Under the pieces are notes generated by a model that was not told where the DNA came from, made no database searches, and was given only the letters and a program-made list of their open reading frames with translations. From NCBI GenBank assembly GCA_937124525.1, contig CAKZLA010000257.1:1-16487 (forward strand): DNA of 16,487 nt, in the 5' to 3' direction. The position numbers and the translations under genes are program-made. This DNA comes from an uncultured Desulfobacterium sp. (lineage in GTDB: Bacteria; Desulfobacterota; Desulfobacteria; Desulfobacterales; Desulfobacteraceae). Positions 7,597-14,519 of this stretch are shown here, piece by piece; within the stretch, counting starts at the first letter, position 1; every line of letters begins with the position of its first letter.

Positions 7597-8778
7597 TCAG
7601 CATTGATTTTTTACATGGGTGGTGTATCCACAACCATAACATCGCGTTGCCTCGGCAAGGGCCGAAGGGGCATCAAAGGTCTGCTCCATCATTTTTCTAT
7701 TATCACCGGAAGGGCCATTGTCTGAATAAAGGGGCTCAACTCTGACAGCAGAGGGAAACCCGGTGCGATCAATATCTTTTTCACCCACCACGCGGGAACT
7801 TGCACGGCTCCGTTCTCCCAGAAGATAAATATCCATGGACTGGGCTGTTCCATTCCCCACCCGGGAAATTGCCACAGATTCCCGGATGGCACTGCTGCCT
7901 GTATCAAAATATACATACAGCGCAATGGCCGCAGTTTTGCCGAAACCCACTGCATGGGCAATGCTCTGGATACCGTTGTACCACCCCCCTCCGTACACCA
8001 CAGGAATCTTCCCAAGCTCTATGGTCAAATTGCCAAGTTCAATGTGCCGGGGATTTTCCCGGGTCTGGAGTGCCCCATGAAGGGTGGCTTTCCCATTGCC
8101 AAGGCATTGGGAAAAGGTCATGGACTGGGAAATACCCGATCCCACCACCACGGTGTGATACTGTGAAACCAAATTTTTAACAAAATCCGGGGACAAAGAC
8201 TGTCCACATTTGATACTCACTCCCAAGTCACGAATTCTGTCAATCTCCATATTGAGAACTTTCCCTGGAAGGCGTGATTCTGGGATGCACCATTGAGCGG
8301 ATTGATTAGGTGAAGGAGCTGAATCATACACATCACATGAAAATCCGAAAATCGAAAGAAAATAGGCCGCAGATAATCCAGAAGGACCTGCACCCAAAAT
8401 CGCAACACGCTTTCCATTTGATGGAAGTTTCCTGATGACCGGGGAAAATTCACGGTTCAAGGCAAGGTCTCCCACAAATCGCTCCATGCAGTGAATGGCG
8501 ATGGCATCGTCCTGGGCCGTGCGATGGCAGGCGGTTTCACAGGAGGGAAAACAGATACGACCGCAGGTGGAGGGGAAGGGATTTTCCACCATAAGGGTTT
8601 CAAAGGCATTTAAAAATTGTCCCTGGAGTACATGGTGCTGCATCTTTGGAATATCAACCCCGGCGGGGCAGGCAGCACTACAGGGCGCAACACTCTGTTG
8701 GACAGTGGATTTAACGGCGTGGAGGTTATAAAGCCTTGTGGTACTGATCAATGGCTCATCGTATACGGCATCAAGCAT
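7597..8778 (-). CDS. GltD-like FAD/iron-sulfur oxidoreductase lacking the NADPH domain
   Basis: A 393-residue relative of the glutamate synthase small subunit (GltD). The N-terminal iron-sulfur domain is well kept: CSAACPAGVDIP (33-44), then NPFPSTCGRICFPSCETAC (66-84), giving the Cys33, 37, 72, 76, 80 and 84 pattern. The FAD Rossmann motif is GAGPSGLSAAYF (129-140). The LPGKVLNMEIDRIRDLGV segment (170-187) and the 'ATG'-like GSGI (213-216) follow. Only ~45 residues later comes the C-terminal flavin segment (GGGWYNG 263-269, then SIAHAVGFGKTAA). Full-length relatives have a ~150-residue NADPH domain between these points, and it seems absent. The flavin-contacting GGD also reads GGG. The tail ends in a Cys cluster (RCYGCG...NQC). 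The start at 8778 has GGGGGA upstream. It probably passes electrons between protein partners; the partner is unknown. Confidence 0.7.
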   Translation of the reverse strand: MLDAVYDEPLISTTRLYNLHAVKSTVQQSVAPCSAACPAGVDIPKMQHHVLQGQFLNAFETLMVENPFPSTCGRICFPSCETACHRTAQDDAIAIHCMERFVGDLALNREFSPVIRKLPSNGKRVAILGAGPSGLSAAYFLSIFGFSCDVYDSAPSPNQSAQWCIPESRLPGKVLNMEIDRIRDLGVSIKCGQSLSPDFVKNLVSQYHTVVVGSGISQSMTFSQCLGNGKATLHGALQTRENPRHIELGNLTIELGKIPVVYGGGWYNGIQSIAHAVGFGKTAAIALYVYFDTGSSAIRESVAISRVGNGTAQSMDIYLLGERSRASSRVVGEKDIDRTGFPSAVRVEPLYSDNGPSGDNRKMMEQTFDAPSALAEATRCYGCGYTTHVKNQC

Positions 8779-9132
8779 GGTGCACAATCCCCCAAAATCA
8801 GAAATTTGATTCAAAAAATATATAAAGTATATTTCTTGAATTATATTTAGCAAGACTAAACTTTATTTACTTAAAATTAATATTGACAATATTAATGTCA
8901 TGTCAAGACAAATATTGCAACAGGATTTTTCTTGATTTAAGCTTGATTTTCCAGTATGTCCCAGACTTAAAATCAATTCCTTTTTTTCCTCTCCTTGCAG
9001 GTACCCTAAAAAACTGGTATTACAAACAAAAAATAACGAATTGAGGGCATCCTTACATATGACCCCAAAAGTACTTTAGCATCGGGCGCTCTCCCATTTT
9101 CCCGAGAACCATCATTAACTTAAGGAGAAAAA
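8779..9132. other. Divergent intergenic region
   Basis: 354 nt between the minus-strand flavoprotein gene and the plus-strand dehydrogenase gene. It holds a candidate promoter with an overlapping dyad for the flavoprotein (8877-8906). Near the dehydrogenase it holds a short hairpin (TCGGG 9082-9086 with CCCGA 9101-9105) and the palindrome AAAGTACTTT (9068-9077). I could not identify the dehydrogenase promoter with confidence. Confidence 0.4.
8877..8906 (-). promoter_or_regulatory. Candidate sigma-70 promoter with overlapping dyad
   Basis: On the minus strand, TTGACA (8906-8901) is followed after 18 nt by TATTAA (8882-8877), about 100 nt upstream of the flavoprotein start. The -35 box is one arm of an inverted repeat, TTGACA-N12-TGTCAA (8883-8906), so a repressor or activator could bind over the promoter. 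The -10 box is only a 4/6 match. Confidence 0.35.
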
Positions 9133-10353
9133 ATGAATAAATATATAAATATGTTTGAAGGTGACTACAACCCTTTTGATGCCCTTTTCACCCTGCTGAC
9201 CCAGGAGAAAGCACGGGTTGAAAAGGCCATCCAGACCCGGGGACAATTTAATCCCGTGGCCTTAAGCACCAAACGCCCCCTTAAAATCGGATTTGCCCCG
9301 GGAGACGGCATTGGCCCCATTGTGGCCGAGGCAGCCCGCACCATCCTTGAATCTTTGCTGGCCAAGGAAATTAAAGCCGGTGAGATTTCCGTGGTGGAAA
9401 TCCCGGATCTCACCATTGAAAAAAGACTGGAACTGGATGTGGTGGCTCCCCAGACCTCCATTGATGTCATTGACCAGTGTGACGTGATTTTAAAAATGCC
9501 CCTGGAGACCCCGGACAGCTCCAAATATCCCAATGTCCCCAGTGCCAATGTGTGGATGCGGCAATACATGGATCTGTTTGCCTGCCAGCGAAATATTAAA
9601 AACGATGAAATGGGTATTAATTTTACTGTATTCCGCTGTAATCTGGGTACCCCCTACCAGGATGCAAAATCAGCTGGGGTCTCAAGCCTCAATGGCCAGG
9701 AAGAGTACGCCATGTGCTTCTGGCCCCAGGCAAGAATAGATATTGAACGTCTCACCCACATGGCCTGTCTCCATGCCCTGGAAAGCAAATCGGGCGGGGT
9801 GGTGCTCAACTTTAAAGACAATGTGATCAAACCGGATGCGGCAGCCCTTAACTGGGCCAAGGCCTACATTGATGCCAATTTCCCGGACCTTGATTATTTA
9901 AGCGTCAAGCCCGATGATTTTTCCTACACCGTGACCCAGCCGGAAAAACTCAAAGCCATGAAGGGTGAAAAAACAGGCAAGGATTTTCCCCTGAGTACGC
10001 TGGTTTGCAACAATATCGTTGGGGATATGGCAGGAGATGAAGCGGGCATGTATGTGGGGGGCATTGGGGGAGTGGGATCAGCCAATTTATCCTTTACCCA
10101 GGGTATGTTTGAAGCAGGTGGCGGTACCGGTACCCGCATGATGCAGGAAAACAGAGGCCACTTTTCTTCCCCTGTGGCAGTGGTCAAGGCCACGGGTGAA
10201 TTACTGGAATTCATCGGATACCCTGATCTTATGACCTCTGTGTTTAAGGCTGTGGATGCCCTGACAACGGCAAATCTGGTGCCCAATGGCGGTAAAAACG
10301 GGGTCACCTGCCAGCAGGCCACCCAGTTTCTCTTGAAACAACTGGCGGATTAA
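9133..10353 (+). CDS. Isocitrate/isopropylmalate dehydrogenase family protein (divergent)
   Basis: A 406-residue member of the beta-decarboxylating dehydrogenase family, which oxidises and decarboxylates a (2R,3S)-hydroxy acid such as isocitrate or 3-isopropylmalate. Visible family blocks are the N-terminal GDGIG (57-61), SANVWMR with a second Arg at 153 (substrate carboxylates), the lysine block KDNVIK (228-233), and the metal-binding NNIVGDMAGDEA (293-304) followed by GGIGGVGSAN. The cofactor loop, normally HGSAPDIAG or similar, reads GGGTGTRMMQENRGH (329-343), so the conserved His-Gly and Pro are missing. NAD(P) choice and substrate therefore cannot be predicted. Isocitrate is plausible in a bacterium with a TCA-type pathway, but a different hydroxy acid is possible. 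The start has AGGAG six to seven bases upstream. It stands alone, convergent with the porin gene. Confidence 0.75.
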   Translation: MNKYINMFEGDYNPFDALFTLLTQEKARVEKAIQTRGQFNPVALSTKRPLKIGFAPGDGIGPIVAEAARTILESLLAKEIKAGEISVVEIPDLTIEKRLELDVVAPQTSIDVIDQCDVILKMPLETPDSSKYPNVPSANVWMRQYMDLFACQRNIKNDEMGINFTVFRCNLGTPYQDAKSAGVSSLNGQEEYAMCFWPQARIDIERLTHMACLHALESKSGGVVLNFKDNVIKPDAAALNWAKAYIDANFPDLDYLSVKPDDFSYTVTQPEKLKAMKGEKTGKDFPLSTLVCNNIVGDMAGDEAGMYVGGIGGVGSANLSFTQGMFEAGGGTGTRMMQENRGHFSSPVAVVKATGELLEFIGYPDLMTSVFKAVDALTTANLVPNGGKNGVTCQQATQFLLKQLAD

Positions 10354-10441
10354 AAGCTCTCCATCAAATTTCCCAAAAATCATCATGATATTCGGCACCC
10401 GTATGAATTCCCAATAAAAAGAAATTAACTCTTAATAAAAT

Positions 10442-10473
10442 GGCGGCAGAGCTGTTCACTTAAGCCTGCCGCC
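10442..10473. terminator. Bidirectional terminator between dehydrogenase and porin genes
   Basis: A perfect 8-bp G+C-rich stem, GGCGGCAG (10442-10449) with CTGCCGCC (10466-10473), encloses a 16-nt loop in the gap between two convergent genes. On the minus strand it is followed by ATTTTATT, so it should end porin transcription. On the plus strand the T-run is short (CCCTTTAC). Confidence 0.7.
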
Positions 10474-10498
10474 CTTTACAGCAAAACAATTTTACTTT

Positions 10499-11776
10499 TT
10501 AAAACTTATATTTTACATCAAACTGGTAAAGATTGACTTCCCTTTGGTTATTTCGTTCATCTGCCTCATACAACATCGCGGTAATACCTGTGGACATATT
10601 TTTTGAAAAACCGTAAGAAGCACTGATTTTATGGCCTTTGATGTCAGTCTCACTAATGCCGGTACCAAAATCTGCATCTTTCAATTCTCCATAGATGCAA
10701 TCCGCTCCGACAATGGCGTAGGCATAGCCAAGTTTAATATTTTCAATTTTAGCGTCCAAGCCGACAACCCATCCCAGGTTTTCGTCTTCCGGTTTCAGCT
10801 CCCCGCCCAGTTGACCCTCTCCAGCATTCCCATCAGCCCCTAAATTATTCCAGACCTGGGCATAAGGAGACAGTTTTACAGGACCGGCTTTAAATTCAGT
10901 CTTGGCATAGAGATCGACGATCTGAAAATCATATTCTGAATTCGGCGCAGCCCCACTGCTGAAAACGCTGTCATATAGCTGATATCCTGTGGCAACCGTC
11001 AACTTAACATCCCCGATTTTATTCTTATAGCCAACCTGTCCAGCATACATCATGGCGGTGTTGTCGTCATCATAAAGAAGAACTCCGTAACCACCTAAGG
11101 TTGCAAACACACCAAAGTCATTGCTATAATGAGCTGTCAAGCCTGTGGGACGAAGGTCACCATCCCAGATCAACCAGGATTTCACAAACGGGTTTTTCTG
11201 TTGACCGAGGGTAAAGGAATAATCGCTGATTTTATGTTTAGCGTAGGCATAATCAAGACGGATGTCCCCTGTCTCGAAAGGACTATCATCCCCCCAGGTA
11301 TCATTGGTACTGGTACCACCCGAACCACCGGTGGCCAAACCAGCGCCAATTTCCCAGTTTTCTGCCGTATTATTCCAGACACCTCCTAAACGAAAACGAG
11401 TTCGGTAACGATCCCGAGCCTTATCCTCCGAACTACTGCCGGAGGGTTCCGTTCGATCCCGGCGCTCATATCGAACCCTCAGGTCTCCTTTGATTTTCAA
11501 CTGATCAATGAAAGCGTTGCTCAGTTGTATTTTAGAATCACCATCTGCGGCAATTTTCTCTTCTACCTTTGCTTCAATTTTTTTGTCCATGGAATCGCCC
11601 ATCATGGTTGTCAGACGATCAATATGGTCTTGTTGGGACTTAACTTTTTGCTTCAGAGATTCCAACTCTTTCAGGATTTGTTGTTGATTGTAATCCCCTG
11701 CATTTGCACAAATCGGTATAAAAAGCATTACGCTCAATAATCCCAGAGCTACAAGTGGCGCCAATGACTTCCTCAT
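10499..11776 (-). CDS. Putative outer-membrane porin
   Basis: A 425-residue exported protein. The signal peptide (MRKSLAPLVALGLLSVMLF...) ends at ANA|G near residue 26. A coiled-coil-like segment follows (about 30-80, ILKELESLKQKVKSQQ and onward), as in trimeric porins that carry a periplasmic stalk. The remainder has alternating polar/aromatic strands suited to a beta-barrel (LRVRYERRDR, RTRFRLGGVW, IRLDYAYAKH, HKISASYGF) and the chain ends in VKYKF, the terminal Phe expected for insertion by the BAM complex. The pattern fits the 'putative porin' families common in Deltaproteobacteria; the solute is unknown. The start has AAAGGAG upstream. It is a single-gene unit with its own terminator downstream, and the metF terminator insulates it from the upstream operon. 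Confidence 0.82.
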   Translation of the reverse strand: MRKSLAPLVALGLLSVMLFIPICANAGDYNQQQILKELESLKQKVKSQQDHIDRLTTMMGDSMDKKIEAKVEEKIAADGDSKIQLSNAFIDQLKIKGDLRVRYERRDRTEPSGSSSEDKARDRYRTRFRLGGVWNNTAENWEIGAGLATGGSGGTSTNDTWGDDSPFETGDIRLDYAYAKHKISDYSFTLGQQKNPFVKSWLIWDGDLRPTGLTAHYSNDFGVFATLGGYGVLLYDDDNTAMMYAGQVGYKNKIGDVKLTVATGYQLYDSVFSSGAAPNSEYDFQIVDLYAKTEFKAGPVKLSPYAQVWNNLGADGNAGEGQLGGELKPEDENLGWVVGLDAKIENIKLGYAYAIVGADCIYGELKDADFGTGISETDIKGHKISASYGFSKNMSTGITAMLYEADERNNQREVNLYQFDVKYKF

Positions 11777-12079
11777 GAATTGTTCTCCTTTAATATTTAA
11801 AAAAATAAATACAAACCCTTAACGTTTTGACGAATTTTCATTACCCCTTACTGCGGATAATTAGAATCCAAACGCCATAAAGACATGTGATATGTGTGGG
11901 TTTATACAGGATGGATATTAAAAATGAATTTAATTTTCATTAAGAAATGATTTGTTTAAATTAGCGCCTTTGGGCGGGCTTCTATCTGGCTCAATATTTT
12001 ATTTCAGGTCATAATTGTATGTCATTTATTTTGTATCAAAAACTGCAAATTCCTATACTATTAAATTATGCACAAAAAA

Positions 12080-12116
12080 AAACCCCGGACAGAAAAAAAT
12101 ATTCTGTACGGGGTTT
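12080..12116 (-). terminator. Rho-independent terminator of the hdrA-mvhD-metV-metF operon
   Basis: AAACCCCGGACAGAA (12080-12094) pairs with TTCTGTACGGGGTTT (12102-12116) with one internal mismatch and a 7-nt loop. On the minus strand it is followed by an uninterrupted T-run (complement of 12074-12082). This is the clearest intrinsic terminator in the window and lies about 215 nt past the metF stop. Confidence 0.85.
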
Positions 12117-12177
12117 AAATATTTTCTACTTATTTTCGTAGCCGAACAAATCAATTGTCACACATTTTTAACTTATG

Positions 12178-12305
12178 AAGGGTGTTGAAACGATTGCTAT
12201 TTTAAGCAATAAAATCAAGCATTTATATTAACGTTAGTTTTTTGGTATTTTTAGAGATAACATGTTGAAATAATTAGTATTTTAAAAATACTTTTCAACA
12301 CCCTT
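12178..12305. mobile_element. MITE-like element, 128 bp, with 13-bp terminal inverted repeats
   Basis: Perfect terminal inverted repeats AAGGGTGTTGAAA (12178-12190) and TTTCAACACCCTT (12293-12305) are flanked on both sides by the direct repeat TTATG (12173-12177 and 12306-12310), as expected of a 5-bp target-site duplication. The inside is A+T-rich and non-coding. It can fold: the right end forms a hairpin (TGTTGAAA/TTTCAACA with inner AGTATTTT/AAAATACT) and the left has ATTGCT/AGCAAT. No transposase is present, so it would need one supplied from elsewhere; the parent family is not known. It lies between metF and its terminator and would be transcribed with the operon. Confidence 0.7.
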
Positions 12306-12329
12306 TTATGGTATCTGCTGCTACCTGCC

Positions 12330-13259
12330 CTATACCTCTGGCCGAGGATAAAGCCCACTTCGTTCCACAATCTCGGGCACCTTCTCCTCCCATTCAATGG
12401 CCATAACGTGGAATCCGGCAATGCCCTCCACCTCTTTGAGACGTTGAATATGCTCAACGCAAATGTTAATGCCCTCCTGGGCCTGTTTTTTCTTTTCCAC
12501 CCCGGCAAGACGGGCAATTATCTCGTCAGGGACATCCATGCCCGGTACCCTGTTTTTCATGAACTTTGCCATGGGCGCTGATTTCATGGGGGTCATACCA
12601 GCCATGATAAAGGTCTTTTCATGGAGCCCACGGTCTCTCACCCGTCGCATCCACTCCTCAAATTTATCAATGTTATAAATACACTGGGTCTGGATAAATT
12701 CCGCCCCGCAGGCGATTTTCTTGGCCAGGCGCGGTACCCGAATCTCAAAGGGATCGGCAAAGGGGTTTGCTGCGGCCCCCACAAACATTTTGGGAGGTCG
12801 TTTGATGTCATCTCCACCCAGGAATTTTCCTTCATCTCTCATGTGCCTGACGGTCTGGACCAGTTGCATGGAATCCAGATCATGTACATTTTGACCCTGG
12901 GCACAGTCACCAAAACTCTGGTGATCCCCGGAAAGGCACAGCACATTGTGAATATCAAAGGAGGCCGCCCCCAGAAGATCACTCTGCAGGGCCACCCGGT
13001 TGCGATCCCGTGTGACCATCTGGAGGATGGGTTCAAGGCCCATCTGTTTTAAATGAATACAGGCGGCAAGGGAACTCATGCGGGTCATGGCGGTCTGGTT
13101 ATCGGTGATGTTCACCGCATCCACATGATCCTTGATCAAAGCGCCCTTGGAAGTAACCGCTTCAGGATCACTTCCCCGGGGGGGACCACATTCTGAGGTG
13201 ACGGCAATGTGCCCCGATTTGAAAACCTTTTCCAGCTTACTTGGTGTGTTCATTTTCAT
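12330..13259 (-). CDS. metF: Methylenetetrahydrofolate reductase, MetF
   Basis: A 309-residue flavoprotein of the MTHFR family that interconverts methyl-THF and methylene-THF in the cytoplasm. The N-terminal catalytic Glu block is SECGPPRG, followed by NITDNQ, the folate/flavin segment TRDRNR, the CLSGDH strand and GAEFIQTQCIYN, all in normal order along a TIM barrel. The length fits the ~300-residue bacterial form. The start at 13259 overlaps the metV stop in an ATGA and has GGGAGG upstream, so the two are translationally coupled. A longer reading of 19 more codons is open but falls inside metV and was rejected. The stop is TAG. The company of metV, mvhD and hdrA places it in the Wood-Ljungdahl methyl branch; in a sulfate reducer it would mainly run in the oxidative direction. 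Confidence 0.93.
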   Translation of the reverse strand: MKMNTPSKLEKVFKSGHIAVTSECGPPRGSDPEAVTSKGALIKDHVDAVNITDNQTAMTRMSSLAACIHLKQMGLEPILQMVTRDRNRVALQSDLLGAASFDIHNVLCLSGDHQSFGDCAQGQNVHDLDSMQLVQTVRHMRDEGKFLGGDDIKRPPKMFVGAAANPFADPFEIRVPRLAKKIACGAEFIQTQCIYNIDKFEEWMRRVRDRGLHEKTFIMAGMTPMKSAPMAKFMKNRVPGMDVPDEIIARLAGVEKKKQAQEGINICVEHIQRLKEVEGIAGFHVMAIEWEEKVPEIVERSGLYPRPEV

Positions 13260-13924
13260 ACTTGGACGTCCTCCCTTGCCACTGTTCTGGGTCCACCGGC
13301 CCGCTCCGTTGACCAATCCTTAATGGGGGTCACAATCTCGTAATCATCCATACGATCCAGATCTCTTAACCGATCAATGATCAACTGCCAGGCACAGTCC
13401 AAATCCTTGTTAATCTCGCATTTACCGCCGGTGGACCCCCCACAGGGACCATTCATCACCCGTTTCGCGCATCGAGAAATAGGACAAATACCGGCGGTGT
13501 GGGCCAATACACAGGAACCACACGCCTGACACCGTTCCGTCCACAACCCTCTTTTTTCCGTGGCCCCCAGAAAGCAGGTATTCACCCCGGGAATCAACGG
13601 GGTGGTGTGGTATTTTTCCGCCATGAACTGCACCCCCACCCCACAGGCAAGGGAAAGCACGGCATCGTAATTATCAATGACACTACGGATTTCCTCCAGA
13701 TATTCATGGTCGCACTGCCGTTCCAGAGTCTGTTCATCAAAGGTTTTCTTACTGCCCTTCTGGATAAAATGCATTCTAAGGGCAGATGCCAGTACCTCCA
13801 CCTCTTTTTTTCCGCCAGCTTCACACACGGTCACGCATTCATTGCACCCCAACACCAGGATTCGGTCGTAGGCCTTGACCGTTTCTATGATCTCTTCAAT
13901 CGGCTTTTTATCGGCTACTATCAT
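13256..13924 (-). CDS. metV: MetV, zinc/iron-sulfur partner of methylenetetrahydrofolate reductase
   Basis: A 222-residue protein of the MTHFR C-terminal (MetV) family, which forms the MetFV complex in acetogens and links MetF to further electron carriers. The N-terminal half is a Rossmann-like fold with LGCNECVTVCEAGG (residues 25-38) and LACGVGVQ. The C-terminal half has the cysteine-rich cluster site: CQACGSC, then CPISRCAK, NGPCGGSTGGKCE and DLDCAW. Length and cysteine order match the family. The start at 13924 has GAGG about eight bases upstream. The gap of 154 nt to mvhD contains no gene that I can support, only a small palindrome (ATGTTTT-ATA-AAAACAT, 14052-14068) just past the mvhD stop. 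The 3' end overlaps metF by four bases. Confidence 0.92.
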   Translation of the reverse strand: MIVADKKPIEEIIETVKAYDRILVLGCNECVTVCEAGGKKEVEVLASALRMHFIQKGSKKTFDEQTLERQCDHEYLEEIRSVIDNYDAVLSLACGVGVQFMAEKYHTTPLIPGVNTCFLGATEKRGLWTERCQACGSCVLAHTAGICPISRCAKRVMNGPCGGSTGGKCEINKDLDCAWQLIIDRLRDLDRMDDYEIVTPIKDWSTERAGGPRTVAREDVQV

Positions 13925-14078
13925 ATCTCAAACCTCATTTAACAGGGTTATCTACCCACTTTTATTCTGCCTCTGACCAAAATCTGAGCGATTCTACATC
14001 CATGGAAAAACTTAAAAAACAAGTCGCAGATTTTTCAGTCAGATACGATTAATGTTTTATAAAAACATATAACCTGCC

Positions 14079-14519
14079 TCATGCCGCAGTTTTTTGGGCT
14101 TCCAGGGCCGTTCTCACCGGGCTTGGGCCAAGGGCTCTTATGTGTGCATCCATCTCAATGGCATATTGGGCAAACAAGGGGCCTTCACCAGAGGACAGGT
14201 TGTACATGCGAACCCGTTCTCCGCCAACGCCTACGGTATCCAGGATGGCCGCCACTTGTTCAACCCGTTTTTTTGCCCTGAAATTTCCTGTTTTAAAATG
14301 ACAATCCCCCTCCATGCACCCCACAACAAACACGCCATCAGCCCCCTTTTCAAAGGCTCTTAACATGTGAATCACATCAACCTTTCCCGTGCAGGGTAAA
14401 CGAATGATTCTAAAGTTGCTGGGGCATTTCAATCTCATCGAACCTGCCAGGTCCGCAGCAGAGTACCCTCAGTAGTTGCAGCAGAAAGCCAGAATTACCG
14501 GTTCAAAATCGGTGCTCAT
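14079..14519 (-). CDS. mvhD: MvhD-type hydrogenase/Hdr iron-sulfur subunit, selenocysteine-containing
   Basis: A 146-residue electron-transfer subunit of the MvhD/VhuD family, which docks on HdrA and carries a [2Fe-2S] cluster. The start ATG overlaps the hdrA stop (ATGA). Reading from it gives MSTDFEPVILAFCCNY, then an in-frame TGA (14471-14469) at codon 17, then GYSAADLAGSMRLKCP and on to the stop. The family has Cys at this point (CCNYC), so TGA is read as selenocysteine. A conventional reading would stop after 16 codons or begin at the internal Met28 (14438), losing the first cluster ligands. Other conserved Cys are 13, 14, 32, 43, 68 and 73 (GCMEGDCHF). A SECIS-like hairpin follows the TGA. 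Its place between hdrA and metV suggests that it passes electrons between MetFV and HdrA. Confidence 0.9.
14439..14455 (-). promoter_or_regulatory. Candidate bacterial SECIS element in mvhD
   Basis: On the minus strand CGGACCT-GGC-AGGTTCG forms a 7-bp stem (one G-U pair) with a three-base loop starting in GG. The loop begins 21 nt after the TGA. Bacterial SECIS elements lie immediately 3' of the UGA, with a short apical stem and a G at the start of the loop at about this distance. Folding was done by eye. Confidence 0.65.

Larger units (their letters stand above)
11777..12329. other. Intergenic region between porin and metF
   Basis: 553 nt. From right to left it holds the 128-bp MITE-like element next to metF, the metF terminator, and an A+T-rich stretch (11777-12079) that must carry the porin promoter. 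No sigma-54 pattern and no clear -35/-10 pair was found in that stretch. It contains a weak dyad, AATGAA-TTTAATT-TTCATT, near 11933-11951. Confidence 0.45.

Noticed and set aside
7564..7602. TGA at the end of the GltD-like gene is followed by TGC and nine more codons, as if a C-terminal Sec-Cys could be read.
   Set aside because: The following sequence is A+T-rich, has no SECIS-like stem, and I know of no family member with Sec there; an ordinary stop is simpler.
9165..10322. Several long open frames opposite the dehydrogenase gene, and similar ones opposite other genes in the window.
   Set aside because: They follow the codon pattern of the real genes on the other strand and show no recognisable protein features.
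11933..11960. TTTTCATTAAGAAA near the porin gene resembles the TTTTC-N4-GAAAA activator site.
   Set aside because: The spacing is off by one, there is no second copy in phase, and no sigma-54 promoter is found upstream of the porin.
12178..12305. Repeats beginning GTTGAAA looked like CRISPR repeats.
   Set aside because: There are only two imperfect direct copies and one inverted copy, with no regular spacers; terminal repeats and a target duplication fit a MITE.
12321..12332. metF ends in TAG, which could be pyrrolysine in a genome with MttB-type enzymes.
   Set aside because: A second in-frame TAG follows after two codons and the protein is already full length, so it is a stop.
14079..14438. 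A 119-residue MvhD starting at the Met of MRLKCP.
   Set aside because: It would lose the conserved FCCNY segment, which is present in frame upstream across the TGA.
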